64,000 nucleotides of DNA from Eopsaltria australis. Its lineage: Eukaryota; Chordata; Aves; Passeriformes; Petroicidae. Where the stretch lies: contig JAVTVJ010000228.1 in NCBI GenBank assembly GCA_034509425.1, positions 124,001 through 188,000 on the forward strand, read 5' to 3'. The notes below the pieces were generated by a model that worked only from the letters and a program-made list of their open reading frames with translations, searched no databases and was not told the origin of the DNA. This document shows positions 49,601 to 63,000 of this stretch, one piece after another. Position numbers and translations under genes: made by a program. Position 1 is the stretch's first letter; the number at the start of each line of letters is the position of its first letter.

Positions 49601-50420
49601 TTTAAAGATAATGCTTAATTAACCTGTGTCGTTTATGTAGACAATGCAAATATCCTCAGGACATTAAACAGGAAACAACAAACAAAAAAATAATCAGTAA
49701 CTTAAGCCCTTGGATCTCAGCATGTTTGCCAACCTGGAAAAAAAAAGTGTCTGTGAAAAGTGAGCTGGTTATTTTAAAAAATGCCACTTATGAATTTGGT
49801 TTTCCACTTTCTCTTATGCACTAGATAAGGTTACCAGAGCATCTGTGTGTCATTTGTTTTAGAAAAGAGGTGAAAAGTTAAATGCAAAAATACCCCTTGC
49901 AAAAACGGCTGTACTTTGACTTCCCAGATGCTCTCTGAAATCTCAGATTTCAAATCTTATAGATGGAACATTTTTAAAACCCTTCTAAAATATTATGGGT
50001 GAATTAACATATATTTTAGTATCATTTTCTTTATTTAGAAAAAGGAAATAATTTTCTGTCCCAAAGCAAGGGACTGTAACAAAAAGTAGCAGTATGCTTG
50101 TATCTGTTTTCATCATTTGTATATGTGGGTAAGGGATGGAATGTGTGGCCCTGGGTTTTGCCCAACAATACAACAGGAATGAAAACAGAAAATCCTATGT
50201 GTATATTGTTATTTATTTGGGAAATGGGCTAACATGACAAAGAAAGCAAGTGATGGCCCTGAACCATCTCCTCTGAATCTGAGCCTTGTGTGGGGTTTTG
50301 AGGTTGTGGCTCCTGACTGGGATGGCTTGCTGGGCTGATGTGGTTGAAGCATACCAATAAGAGGCAGGAGGGTGATGTGATTAGTATCTTATCTGTCTGT
50401 CCTTGAATCCCCCATGCTTG
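46621..50420. other. Unique non-coding sequence, nothing recognised
   Basis: AT-rich throughout. The 127-codon minus-strand frame at 49080-49463 has no domain pattern I recognise and sits in low-GC sequence. A very old transposon between 48.5 and 49.5 kb is possible but was not identifiable. Confidence 0.5.
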
Positions 50421-50443
50421 TGACCTTGTCTGTGTTCCTATAG

Positions 50444-50640
50444 ATTGGCTGGGAAAGTGTGTGATTACAGCAGAAGTCCATCAGAAAGTCAACTCATTTC
50501 AAGTGCAACACCAGGACGCTCTAACTACTCTGCTTTTGTGCCCCATGATGAATTCCCTGGTAATCTCTTTCCAGATTACCTGCTGGCAACGGCTTTATTT
50601 GCATATCTCTTAAGGACATTTAGGGTTAAGACTGCATTTT
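50444..50640 (+). other. Candidate exon or conserved non-coding block
   Basis: A pyrimidine-rich stretch ending in TTCCTATAG (50435-50443) would be an acceptable splice acceptor. The following frame is open. Its first part (50445-50559) encodes a serine- and proline-rich segment of about 38 residues with a natural-looking composition, including SRSPSESQ and FVPHDEFP. A weak donor (CCTG/GTAATC) lies at 50559-50561. I do not recognise the protein family and no partner exon was found. The block also holds an octamer word ATTTGCAT at 50597-50604, so it could instead be a regulatory element. Both readings are uncertain. Confidence 0.2.
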
Positions 50641-50696
50641 TAATAAGTTTTTTTAAAAGACCACAGTAGTTTTCCACATCCATACCAGATTGCCTT

Positions 50697-50700
<4 letters not shown>

Positions 50701-50742
<42 letters not shown>
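50701..50742. repeat. (AT)21 dinucleotide microsatellite
   Basis: Perfect AT alternation for 42 bases, self-complementary and so able to extrude a cruciform. It is probably length-polymorphic. Confidence 0.98.
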
Positions 50743-50746
<4 letters not shown>

Positions 50747-53700
50747 TCACAGTTCTTTCAGATTTGGTTCACACTCTGAAAACTTACTTCAGAGATCACA
50801 CAAAATGCACTTTAAAATCAAATCAATGTAGGTCATCATTTGGCTCTGTGAGGGTACTCAGAGGATGAAGAAAGTAGAGAAACTCATGCCCACCTCAGGT
50901 ATTGTGGAGTGGCATGCACTGGGGTCTACTACCTGGGTATGAAGTATCTGGAGGTGGGGAAGCCTTAGTTGTTCCTCAGATAGAGCTGGTTTACAAAATG
51001 TAACTGACAGGAGATATGTGTGGGGAGGGAGGAGAGGGGAGAAAGTAATCTGCATATGTTGGAAACTGTAATCCCTGAGATGGGACAGGGTTAGAAAGGG
51101 AGCTGTGATTCTTAGACAACACTGTAGTGGAAATAAAGTAGCCAAGACTTTCCCATCCACTGGCAATAAGAGGAAATTCTCAGTTATTTCTTAGCAGAGA
51201 GAGTATTTTACTTATGAATACATTTTTTTCAGTGCATTCTCTGCATGCTTTCAATACCCATAATTACATGTCCCTGCTCTAAGCAGCTAATGATTTACTT
51301 TCACAGAGGGTACTCTAAGAGGGACAACAAAAGAGTGGGATGGGGAGCATCAGTGCACTAAGGCTAGGGAGATTATGCAGAGATGATATGGACACAGCAA
51401 GGAGAAAGACTTATTTTTCATTTTATGACTGCTCCACGTTGCTAAGCTAGCATAAAGAGGCCTCATGTAAATGAGTCAAACCTCCCTGGGTAAGTGATTG
51501 AATGGATTTTAGTGGACACACATTCTTCTAGCAATCATGGTAGAGTGGTTTTAAACAGTGGCTGGAATCTGAAATGATATTGGCATTGAGTGCCTGGTTT
51601 GATATGGGCATGGGAAGCCTGGTTGCCAAAGGAATTCCCCTGAACCTGTTTGAGCCTACCACAATAATTCACAACCAGTGATCCTCTGAGGTGGCTGATG
51701 GCTGCTCCAAAACCATTAGCCTCATGAGGTTTCTGTTACCTTGGATGTTTTGTGGGAAAAGCAGCAGAAGTCTGCTGTGTGGAAATGGGACATATTTCCA
51801 TATTTCCAAAACATCTGTTGACATTATATATGCCGAGTAATTTCATTTCAAAATTGTCATATTTTTCAACATAGGACATCTGTGCTGGTAGGCACTATCT
51901 ATGAAGTGCAAACAAAGATGGAATTAGATGTACAATAAATATGCTCAGACAAATATTACTTTTTGGTAGAGAAGCAAACATGCAGGGTAACACTTTTATC
52001 AGCTATTCTCTTTTGTCAGGGAATGCTCTTTCTCCATTCAACAGTCTAGCAAGAGACCAATATATAGGTTACATGCCCCAAGCAATTCTGAGACTATGAA
52101 AGCTTTTTAGCCATGTAAACAAGTTAGTTATCCAAGCCCTAGTTTCTGAATTCCCTTGGTACTTGATCTTTGCTGAGTAAGTTGAATTCATAATGCCAAA
52201 GTTCCCCACACACAAAGGGTGAGACAGGTTTGGTACCTAGTCTGGGAGTCCCAAAAGCTCATGTGTTAAAGTTATTTAGTAGGTTAGCACCAAAAAGAGG
52301 GGAGTTACAAGCTATACTCCTGTATCAAGCCAGGAATCAGAGCTTGGAATTGCTGTGTGTCTTTGTGAGGCAAGAAGTTGACATCTCATTTGCAGGATGG
52401 TACCTTATAAATTGTACAGTATTCCTGTGTTGTTATGGGGTCATGAGAGCTGTCACTGGCATTATCCTAATGGGTTTTGCATTCCAAGCAGTGCCTTCAA
52501 CACTGCCTTTTTGGATAAAATACTCTGTGCCTTTTCTGTTGAAGTTGGGCTCCTGCTTTTGAGGTGAGTGCTTCAAACACTCAGCTGTGATGTAAGAACT
52601 GGGTACCATTCATTCCTGTCACAGCTTTTATCAAAAAGCAGTCTGAGTTAAGTTTGGTCAGAGAATGGCTAGAAATCTAGGCTCCCCTGAGGTCTCAGAC
52701 ATCAGTGAATCTTTCTGAATTGTTAATGAGAGGTGAGTTATCTAAGCAGCCAGCTTGGTAAAGAGAAAGATGACAGAGAGTTTCCTCAGTAATACATTTA
52801 TAATTACCCGGGAAACATGTCCCTGACACCTAAGTGGGTTAGATAGCATTTTCTTCAATTGCTTTCCTGATCTGAGTTACTCAAATTTTAACTGTGTTGT
52901 TTTGAGTTTGAAGAGGATCTGCCCATGCTCCATGTTCCAGCTCTCACAAAGTGTCTCAGGGAAGACACATGACAAGTGAGTGTGAATATAGAGTTATAAA
53001 AGGCCTAGGCAGAGCTAAGATTTTTTTTGCATCAGTCCTGGTGCTCTGTCTCTGCCCCACTGTTGTGCAAGAATGAGGGGAACAGTGAATCAGGAAGAAG
53101 CGCCAGAGCATGAGAGATGCTGCACTACACAGAGTATGTAGAGCTACAGAGAGTTTGGTTTATCAGTCTTGCTGTCACAAACAATTACTGAGTTGGTGGA
53201 GCCTCTTCCACCAACCAAGAGTATTGCCTGATATATTCCCGCTTGTCCTTCAACAGCAGCGTGAGTTTCCAGGGGTTTGCTGTCAAAAAAGTAAAAAGAT
53301 AGGTAATGAACAGTTTTATGTCATAGGGATTGTCCATTTCTAATGGAAATTTCAGTGAATTTCATCACAGGTTTTTTTTGTTTCGGTATTTATTTCAATT
53401 ACTGCAGTAATTTTGAAAATTGGTATCCTTTTGTATTGAGAGATAGAGTTCACAAGGTCACTTGTCTCGTGCCTCTTAAATCATCATTTCTTTTTCTTTC
53501 TCTTTCCTCAAATTTTCACTAAATCTGAGAGATGACACCTCAATTTCTAAGGCAATTAAAGTTGCTTTCAGATCTAAATATTTGAGCCCTAAATGAACAC
53601 TAAGTACAAAACTCATACCTACAATAGGCATTAGTTTTTCTATTTTGCCTAAAAGACTCTGTCAGATCCTTCCAAACAGGGTCTTCATAGATTCACTCAC

Positions 53701-56500
53701 CATCTATGGAATTTACCAAGACCATGGGAATCTGGGGTTCAGAACTTTGCTTACTGTTGTTTCTCAAACATGCATCCTTCTCCTCTTTATAAAGTTCCTT
53801 TGGTCTGTGGAAGAGCAGCTGAAAAGTAGGCAGATGTTCAGACTCATGGTAGACCTGAAATATTAGCTTTTCAAGTATTTCCTCTATGAAACAGCTTTTG
53901 TTTCCTTGTTTTCCTTTTTTTAAAAATTGTTGTCACTAGCCTATTTTTGTGTTGTAAATACAATTGCCCTTTGGAAGCAGAGGGAAACAGCTGAAAAGAT
54001 TTAAAAGGATTTTATAACATGAAGTGTTTTACAACTCCTCAAGAGAGGGAGGCATGGTGACTTAGGTGTGGTGTGAATAGCTGGGAGAAGTGATGTTTCT
54101 CATCTGAAGTACCTGCACAGCTACAAGTGTTTTGTTAACTTGGGCTATAAAGAAACCTTGTCACTCGTAGTCAGAGAAAGTTTGGCAAAAGTTATATCTA
54201 CCTTGGCTAGAGAGTATAAATGTCATATAGTGGGCTTTAAGTTTGCTGTTGCCACTACATAAAAACATTTACATTCAAGATGAGTTCTATCACCTGCAGT
54301 TAGGCTCATCCTTGAAAATATATGTTAGCATAGCTCTGTGGTGTGCTGTATGTCAGGTTTATTAATGATGAAAAAAATGCCCTTGATACAGCATTTGTTC
54401 CAATTTGCTGAGGTATCAAATCAGTTTGGAGCCTTATGTTCCAGATTTGACATAAATATATCTGCAGATATTGTAGAAATGATCCTGTACTTATAGTTCC
54501 CAGGAGCTGTTTGTAATGCAGCCTATTCTCAAACAAAATCTGGCTAAAAAGCAAAATTTATGCAATGTAGCAAAGACTTCCATGCATCTTTCCCTGTGTT
54601 GTGCTATTCATTGGTAGTGTGAAATGTGTTATTGATTGCTACAAGGTATTCTGGTGGAGTACTGTGCAAGTATTGAAGCTTACAGAATCATTGTATTACT
54701 GTGCAGTAGATTTATTCTTGGCATAATATCTACTAATCGTATATTATTTGGAAGAGAAACATTAGTTTATGAGTGTGAAACAAGATATTGCTTTAGAAGA
54801 GTACATATAAATCTTTATATGGAAGCTATTGGATATTGGCAAAAAAAGGATCTCTTTTCATACATTCTGGAGAAATGGTGTTTATCAAGGATTATTAAAG
54901 TTGAAAAATCAACCCTTCAGACTGATAGGAAATACCAGATTGTGCATATGCTTTCAAAGACCTTCAATCTTTATAGAATCTTTCAATAAATTGAGGTAGA
55001 AAATGCTGATACATTCTAGATGGTCTTCAGTTTGGAATTTCTTTATTGAGATAGCAAAATAAGGCATGATCAAAGAAAAAAAGATAATTCAAATTTTAAA
55101 AGTCTCCACATATAAAAATATCCTGGAGTGACCTTCAGAGTCATTTCAGTGGTTACAAAAGCTGTCTGTGGGTTTGGAGACTGTGTCAAAATTAATGATA
55201 CTCAATTTTAAAAGTTTCATTGCTAACCAATTTTTTACACTTCCCCTTTATTCTTTAGTAGGGAAAAAGTGAACTGTTCAGTGTGAAAAGAGGAAACTTG
55301 CTTTCTTAGCTCCACTGGAAATCTACTGGAAGGAACAAGCCACTTTTGAAGACTGCTGTTGAGGAACTTAGTTTGCCAGCACTTTAATCCAAAACTATTA
55401 CACAAAAGCTCTTGGCAAACTGATTATCTTTACAGGTGCGTTTTTACACTTGTCATGACACACTGAGACTTAGTAATATCTTTTTCAGTAATGGATGAGT
55501 CAAATTTGATCTGAATAAAAGAAAAGAATTTTGAAACATAAAAATTATTAATGAGAAGAAAATTTCAGATATATAAGTAACTAAAAAAAAAAAAATGGAG
55601 ACCAGAATACCTTCTGCACATGAGAATCTTTATCGTCCACCAGAATAATGAAGCAAATGAACTTCAGGTGCTGGAGATCTTATAATATGCTCTCTAGAAA
55701 TAGTGGTTTATAGGTAAAGTAGTAAAAAAATTTTATAAATACTGCAAGGTGATTTACTGTGGGGAAATTTCATGGTCAGTTGGAAGCGGACTTTTGTAAT
55801 GAAATGCTCATGAAGACTACATCACCTTCATGCAAATATAAACCCTTCATGTTACTAAAATAGTAAAACTTGCTGTCTAGTACTTTTAGGATTTAGCATT
55901 GAGCATTTTGAAGTTTCAGCATATTATTACTGGAAACTAATTTTGGCTTCACAAGTTGCTCTTTAAAGCTTGTTAGAATGAAATCCTCTTTCCCTTCATG
56001 TCTAAAAATAAGCATAGGTAAACTAATTTTCTGCAGGTTGTGACAGTTGAGTAAAATCCTCATAAAATCAGGGTTAGTTATGAGAAATCTCAGACTTGAT
56101 ACAATTTTTGGGTACAAGGATTACTATGAATTTTGAATGCCAAAGGCGTTTAGGGCTTAGCTGCGTTTCCTTACGCTTCATGAATAGTAGTGTTTATTCT
56201 TTATAAGGTGAAATTATTGTGCTTTGTCCAGTGGGCTTTACTCTGACAATAACTATTATAAAGAAGACCCAGGCACTTCCATCCCCTCAGGAGGCATACA
56301 GTGCCTGGATAATAGCAAAACATATGTGGCTTTGCTGCATGTAGTGGTTAGGGGATAGTCAACAGAAATCTCATGCAGAGATGGAAGTGAGGGTTGTGTG
56401 TACTCGGAGCGATGCTCGTGGGGTCTCTTTATCATGGCAGAGGGAATGAGGGCTTCGGGGCCCGGGGGAAAATGTGGCAAATAAAGATCTGCCAGTTAAC
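50743..56500. other. Unique non-coding sequence, nothing recognised
   Basis: Frames of up to 117 codons (for example 54636-54989) occur in AT-rich sequence and show no domain pattern. A strong TATA-like word TATAAAAGG is at 52995-53003, without other promoter features. An A13 run is at 55583-55595. No repeat family is recognised. Confidence 0.55.
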
Positions 56501-59500
56501 CTCCTGACAGTGAGTGAGTACACAGGGAGCAGTTGCTATGCAGGGCTTAATTGTAAGCTTCCTAAAGAGTGTAGCAGGCATGCTGAAAGCAGACTGAAGC
56601 GTCTGGAAGGATTCACAGTCTAAAAAAGGTGGTTAGAAATGATTATGAAAAGGAAAATACCTGAAATTTCTGTCTTCTTCAGCGAGTTACTGAATCTATG
56701 GATAGTGATGTGGCCATAAATGCTGTTTATTGTGTTTCTGATAAGCTTTTGGTTGTGAATCAGAGGTAAGATAAACTGTAATATCTCAATATGTTGCTTG
56801 CATACTTGAGTCAAAATGAAACACCTTTCTTGGCAAAGTCAGGATGAGAAAGTGTAAGAGGCAAGACATTTTGGCAAATCTGCTCCTGGTTATGGTAAAA
56901 TCTACATTATTATAGACATCATAAAGTCTACATATATAAACAATATGAGAAAAATCCAATTAAAAAAACATTTAAATATCTGAATAATCATTTTGACAGA
57001 GCAAATATGTGCAGGGTACCACTTATTATTGGATTGTGTATAAATATATATATATGTATATTTGTAATACATAAAAATGTGAAATGCATACATTTGGGTG
57101 CATACATCCCAGTTTAATCAATGTCTTTGATTAAGCATCAAACACAGTGTTGTAGGAAAAAACTGTGGTCTCAATGATATCAATGGCTCCAAGGTTTAGC
57201 CTCAAACACAAGACCACCTGCCTGTAGGGGCAAACTGACTTGGAAAGAATGTTTAAAACTTTTGCAGGTTTCTAAAGAACTATCCTATGGGCAAAACTCT
57301 CCTTGAACACTCTGGTGCCTAGAGTGCAGATGAGATTTCTAGGAAGTGAGATTTTATGTTGTAGACTCCTCTGTATTTGAACAAAAGTAGCAGAAATTAT
57401 AGGTGATGGAAAGGTAACAAAGCACAGGTCAAAAATAATTTGGACATGATATGCAACCTTTGTAAAAATAAGGCAACATGGAGTTTAAGCAATGGTAGAG
57501 AGAAAGGAATCAGCAATTGATGAAGAATATTTTGAAGTCACGTATGAAAATAATCTGGTAGGGAATTAAAACTAGTCTGGAATACCAGATATGAACCATG
57601 TACTGCTCTGGAATGTTGTTCCCAACGTTGATATTGTTTTTCAGTGCACATTAAAAAATTAATTGAAAATGGGTTTAATACAGAGGAGACTTAGAGATTT
57701 CTTGAACTTCCAGCGTTTTCCAGTTAAGCAAAGAAACTGGGGAAAAAAAGAGGATTGGGTAAGACACCATTTGGAAATCTTTCTCATATTACTACATTCC
57801 ACAGGATCCAACTATTGCTGCTAGAGAAATTCTGAAAGGTCTAGGAATCCTGTAAAGTACATTTTGGCACCAGCTCTCAAATGATTCTTTTGGAAATTGA
57901 CAAATTAAGAGAAATTATAAGCTTCTGCTCAGTAGTAACACCTTTTGTGTTGCTGCAGAATATAGTACCAGAAAAAAATGAGTGGATTCCCTAGACTTGT
58001 TTGTGACAGTGTCCACCTGTTGTTGGTGCCAGGTATTTGTGTTGTCCAGGACTCCTTGAAGTACTGGAGAAGGAACAGCAAGGGATTACATACAGGTCCC
58101 ATCAGAGAATATAGAGCGGTTGTTATATTAAACACTCAGAAGCACTCACTGTTCCCCAGAGAAAACTGACAATTAACATTTATTTATTCCTGAGTGTATG
58201 TATGTAAAATTACCATCTGTACAGAGAAGATGAATAGAAATTTTCACAGTGGAATATTTTTGAGCATTAGATTCTCTCTGTGCAGCAGAAAGAATACCTG
58301 TTCTTTATGCCCAAGATGTATCAAGAGCCCTGAAGGTATTAATATTTCTAGTGTCCATGATAAGAGAAAGGGATACTAAAACAACATGTGAAATGCTGAG
58401 ATACTTGGAAATAAATTAAGCTAAATTTCCAGAGCCAATAACCTGTGCGGCAATGCAAAAGGCAAAAGAAATCCATTTCACTAAATATCGGTGCTGTCAA
58501 GATTGCTTTAAAGTGCTTTTCATAAACATCATACAGAATAAGAAGGCACATCCACAGCTCTTTCCAAAAGGTTCATTCCTATTAAGCAATAAGCAAAAGC
58601 AGAATAGAAAAGTTCCTTTGCAGATATTTGATTTGATGTACATGGATTTTACAATTAATTCCCCAAATGGCTGAGTAAGATACTGTGCGGGAAGGAGGAG
58701 GAGTAGTAGAAGTATCCCTTTGATGTTCATATCTTAATCCGGAATTGGGTTTGATTGGAACTTGGAGTGGCAAATCTAAGCCTATGATTTGCAGAATTGT
58801 AAAATCTATGTTCTTACTGGGCTATAATAGAAAAAGAAGCCAAACAGGTGGTTCTGCTCTCAGTTGCACATCAAACTAATTCAGTTTAAATTTTGTCCTG
58901 TTTCTGATTCAAACTTGTGAGGGTTATGGGAAAACTGGGCTCTAGAAGAGAATTTGCCATTGGACACCATTTTTGGATTTAGCTCCAGATCAGATACTTA
59001 AAAATAAGGGTCTGCATATCATCTGGGAGTCCAAATTCGCAGTATAACAGCAGGACTTTGGTTGCTTAAACATAATTATCTGGTGCCGTTTGAAACTCAG
59101 ACTTCCCTGCTGCAAGCTGTTGATCCAGAAAGGCTTGGATCTCCCATGTCTTACGTAACATTTACAACATTTGTGTATTGTAAAAGCTAAAAGAACCAAT
59201 TTTAGCCAACTGAATTGAATATGCAGTAAGTACAGTTAATGGACTCCAAGATATGTTGAGCAGACTGTTAAGAAGTCACCTGGTCTCCACCACTTTTTTT
59301 ACTAGCTCTCCATTGCCTATAGTAGGAGCTTGGAGACGTGCTTTGTATGTAGACACCTAAAACATGCCTTTTAATTCCATGCTGAATTCTACCATATATG
59401 GCTAGAGCAGTCCTTAGGGACTCAGTTCAGCTGCCCACACCAAGATCCCCACTGCCACTGCAGACTCTGTAAACATCTGTGACAGCAATGTGGCTTTGGC

Positions 59501-61120
59501 AGAGATGGCACAGGACTGACCGTGTACCCATGCCCTGCTGGAGCTGTAGCTGGATGTAAGACAGGAGGTCCTAGGCTATCCCAATGGCAGTAAATACTTG
59601 TTTCTAGGCAAATAAATATTGTTTTATCTGTGAAGATCAGCATAAAAGGTTAGCAAGAACCTTAAAAAGTTTCAGAATGGAGTCAGGTTATTAGGATGCT
59701 CCAATTCTCCTTTTGAAAAGAATCAGTTTTGTTAAAAGATTTAACTGACTTTCTGATCTATTTTTAAAGGAAGAAAATTAATGTACTATTAAGAGTTCTT
59801 TATAAAGATGCAGTTTTTAAGTTCATACAAAAAAGGGCTCTAAAGACAATCTCACTGTAACAGGATTTAGCTCCAGGTGGAGTCTGTAACCAGAACAGTA
59901 CAGGTTCAGTCAGTATCGGGGTTACAGCTGGATTTGGATCAGCAGCACCCACCCACTGCAAGGGATTCAGAATCAGTTTTTAAAATGGTGGAATCACTGA
60001 GAAAGCAGTTGTTTTATGGGATTTTCTATTCTCCTGTGCTTCAATCATGGGAAAAGCATTATTTTACTTCAAAGAGATCCTAAACAGAAGGACTGCCTTA
60101 GGACCCTAGAGTGGGTTCAGATTTAGATATTCAAAGCTAGTTACCCTGCAATGCACCTGAATGTGGAAAAATTTAAATTCTGGAGCTGGCCAACTCCTAA
60201 TATAATTTTATAACCAATACTTGTTAAGTACATTTTTAGCAGTAAAAGATAAGACTGAATTTTTCTAATGGATGTTGCTGATTCTTGTGTCTTGTCATTA
60301 TGAAATCATTATATTCAAAAATCAAACTTTGTTTTGTGTATGGTATAAATAGACAAGTTTGAAACTGTCAATGCCATAAAATGTGATCTCATGAGTATTT
60401 TGTACATATGGTAAAATTTGCTACCTTGCCCCAGATCATCACATGCTGAAATAAGCCTTAGTATCATGTTACCTAAAATAACAGAAAAAAAGATCAAAAT
60501 TGGATAGTTTTAACCTTGCATGTATTAAAACTCACAGTGTAACATTTGCAATGAAGTTTCTACTGATGCCAAGATACATTATTTTAATGTTATCAAGCTT
60601 AAGGAATGTGCAAAGTACATCCTCTTATCTCTCATTGCTAGGAGAAATGACACTGCTCTAAGATCTCAGAAGGTGATTGCAGGATATCAAGTATGCAAAG
60701 ACAGGCCAAGTTGAAAAGTCTTCAGAGGTCCCTGCTCTCGGTATGCAACTTCCAGATAAAGTTGAGAGAAATTAAATCCAGTGCTTTCTGTGGTTATAAA
60801 ACCAAATTTCATCTGATGGCAAGTTTCCCTTATTGAGTGGTTTTAGCAGCTTTCAGACCTTGGTTCAAGGAGAACTGAAATAATTATGCTGTAGCTATTA
60901 TGGCTATTTATTCATACGGTAAAAAGGCAACATTATTCTGTCAGTAGATCTCAACATCCTAGAAGGCACAGAGAAGACCTTGAAAAAGGGAATATATTTT
61001 CAGGAAGATTATTTATCTCACTCTCCAAAATAATCAATAGGTTAATTAATAGCCTATTTCAAAAAGTACCAAGATTCTATACTATTGATTGTTTTCATTA
61101 TTAAAACAAATGAAATTCTA
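56501..61120. other. Unique non-coding sequence, nothing recognised
   Basis: AT-rich, with a short TA-rich stretch near 57041-57062. No exon, RNA gene or interspersed repeat is recognised. Confidence 0.55.
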
Positions 61121-61129
61121 AATACCAAC

Positions 61130-61570
61130 AATTTTAGTGCAAATGGCTTCATTAACATGCGGCAGAGAACACACGCCTACATCGTTGATACCATTTTTCT
61201 TGTTTAATCCACGACAGCTACGCAAACTGGCAGCACTTAACATGATTATGTCAAGATCTCACACAAGTTAGCTCACAGCCAAGGGCTGACATGTAGAGTC
61301 AATATGCCAGGGCTAATTATATTGATGTCAAAAGTTACCTTTCTTTATGCATGTTAAATGTTCCACATAGATTAAAACATGTTTGTGTACTGTGAATTTC
61401 ACCCGAAAGATTGCACCAAAAGGTCAGCAATCTTTGATGCAATTTAATTACAATATTGTTGATTATGTGTGCCTTGTAATCTGATATTATGATCAAAGTC
61501 AAGTGTGGGATTTGGGAAAAAAGTATGTATTATGACTTTTAATTATAATTTTTGCTAGATGATTTTGCCT
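61130..61570. promoter_or_regulatory. Strong candidate conserved developmental enhancer
   Basis: This block stands out from its surroundings. It has many retained CpGs (CATGCGGCAG, ACACGCC, CATCGTTG, CCACGACAG, CTACGCAA, ACCCGAAAG) in AT-rich DNA. It also has dense developmental-factor words: TAATTA at 61314-61319, 61445-61450 and 61540-61545; TCF/LEF-type CTTTGAT at 61432-61438 and ATCAAAG at 61492-61498; and a SOX-like ATTGTT at 61455-61460. There is no ORF and no repeat similarity. These are the usual marks of ultraconserved-type enhancers near developmental regulators. The target gene is not in this window or cannot be recognised. Conservation itself is not observable here. Confidence 0.5.
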
Positions 61571-61700
61571 GGGAGGACTGAATCTGTACATTAATGTTTG
61601 AAAGGAATGCTTCTGCTCTATCCACTGTACTTTGTTTTCAGGAGTTCAGAGATTGAAGATATTATCATACAGTTTTCTGTGAGATTTTGTGTGGTCTGTG

Positions 61701-61740
61701 GCATGCACATGTCAAGAGGAACATGCACATGTAAAGAGGA
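61701..61740 (+). repeat. 20-bp tandem duplication
   Basis: Two adjacent 20-base units (61701-61720 and 61721-61740) differ at only two positions. Each contains the palindromic GCATGC/ACATGC and CACATGT words. They look like a recent replication-slippage duplication. Confidence 0.85.
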
Positions 61741-62849
61741 ACAGAGCTCCCAGAAATCCTCTTCTAGTCTCCAGATTCAGACTTTAACATTTTGTTATAA
61801 TAAAGAAGTGTTCAGGGCTTTCAGGTCTCTGCTCAGATTTCAGAGTGTTCCCTTACTACTAATGAAAGGCATATTGATTATTTTCCAGTACTTAGAATCC
61901 TCTCTTATCTTTTTCTGTTCAAATTTTAAAATGGAAGCAATTACCTGGTGCCACAGGGGTATGGCTTAGCTTCTGGGACAAGCATGGATATAAGCACACC
62001 AAAGGATAAAATCCTCCCTCCTTTCTCTGGTTTTCTTCATCCTTCTTCAAAATTGTGCAACTTTTTGGCTTACCTTTCCAGAGGGACCATCTCTGGGCAA
62101 GGCAATCCATAATTTTTCTCTCCTCCTCTATTACCAATATGTTTGCTAGTTTACGAAAATTATAATCATAAGGAGAATTGGTATGAAAACGCATCACATG
62201 TCCCAAAAGTAACATTCAACATTTGCTTGATGATATTTTCATTGTGAAGTGGAAATGCAGTTTCTGTAGGTTTAAATAATACAAAATTCCTCATTTGTCC
62301 CCTTTTTCTCACTATCTGCTCCCAGTGAAGTCACCATGCTAGTGTCTTCTGGGAAAATATCTGCCAGAGTTTGGAGACATGCATGTTTCCCATATCTTCT
62401 GCTCGTATTTTTTTGTGTACATGGTGGAAAGAGATGCATATAACTGCCAGTTGTCATGCATACCTTGAATATATGCAAGATAACTGGTATTGTGGAAATG
62501 GAAATGGCTCTTTTTCCAGTGTAAGGCTAATAATCAAACCAGATTAATGAACTATTTTTTTTTTCTTTCCATGACTGAGAAGTCAACTTTTTATCCTCTT
62601 TTGATGGATAAATGTGTTGTGGCACAGCTGAATTCTTTAATCCCCCTTTCCATTACTCTCCCTCCAAGTACATTTCTTCAGTAATGACAGTTCACAGAAA
62701 AACTCTCCAGAGGGATATAAAATCCTGGCATCAGTATTTCTTTTTGGAAGCAAGTATTCTGAAGAGCTCTCCTTGTTGCCTAATGAACCAAACCCCAAAC
62801 CTTGTATTTCATTATGGTTATGATTCCTTAACCCACTAGAGTCTCTCAT
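61741..62849. other. Unique non-coding sequence, nothing recognised
   Basis: Short unrelated frames. A 123-codon frame crosses the tandem duplication at 61.7 kb but has no domain pattern. No repeat family is recognised. Confidence 0.55.
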
Positions 62850-63000
62850 CAAAATGTGGTCTCATTAAGTGAAAGAGACACTGTGCACCACTCCATTAAA
62901 ATGTGCTAAGCTAATTTGTTGTCTGACGTGAGATGAAATGAAATATAATTATTTCAGATCTGTTCCTAGTGGACTGTAGCATACATCATAAGCTGGAAAA
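62850..63000. promoter_or_regulatory. Putative conserved non-coding element
   Basis: Unique stretch with CATTAAG, CTCCATTAAAATG, GCTAATTTG and TATAATTATTTCAG words and a retained CpG in TGACGTGAG. It lies 1.3 kb from the stronger block at 61.1-61.6 kb, and the two could belong to the same regulatory cluster. Prediction from pattern only. Confidence 0.3.

Noticed and set aside
54636..54989. 117-codon plus-strand frame
   Set aside because: It lies in AT-rich unique sequence with a chance-like composition, and no relative is recognised.
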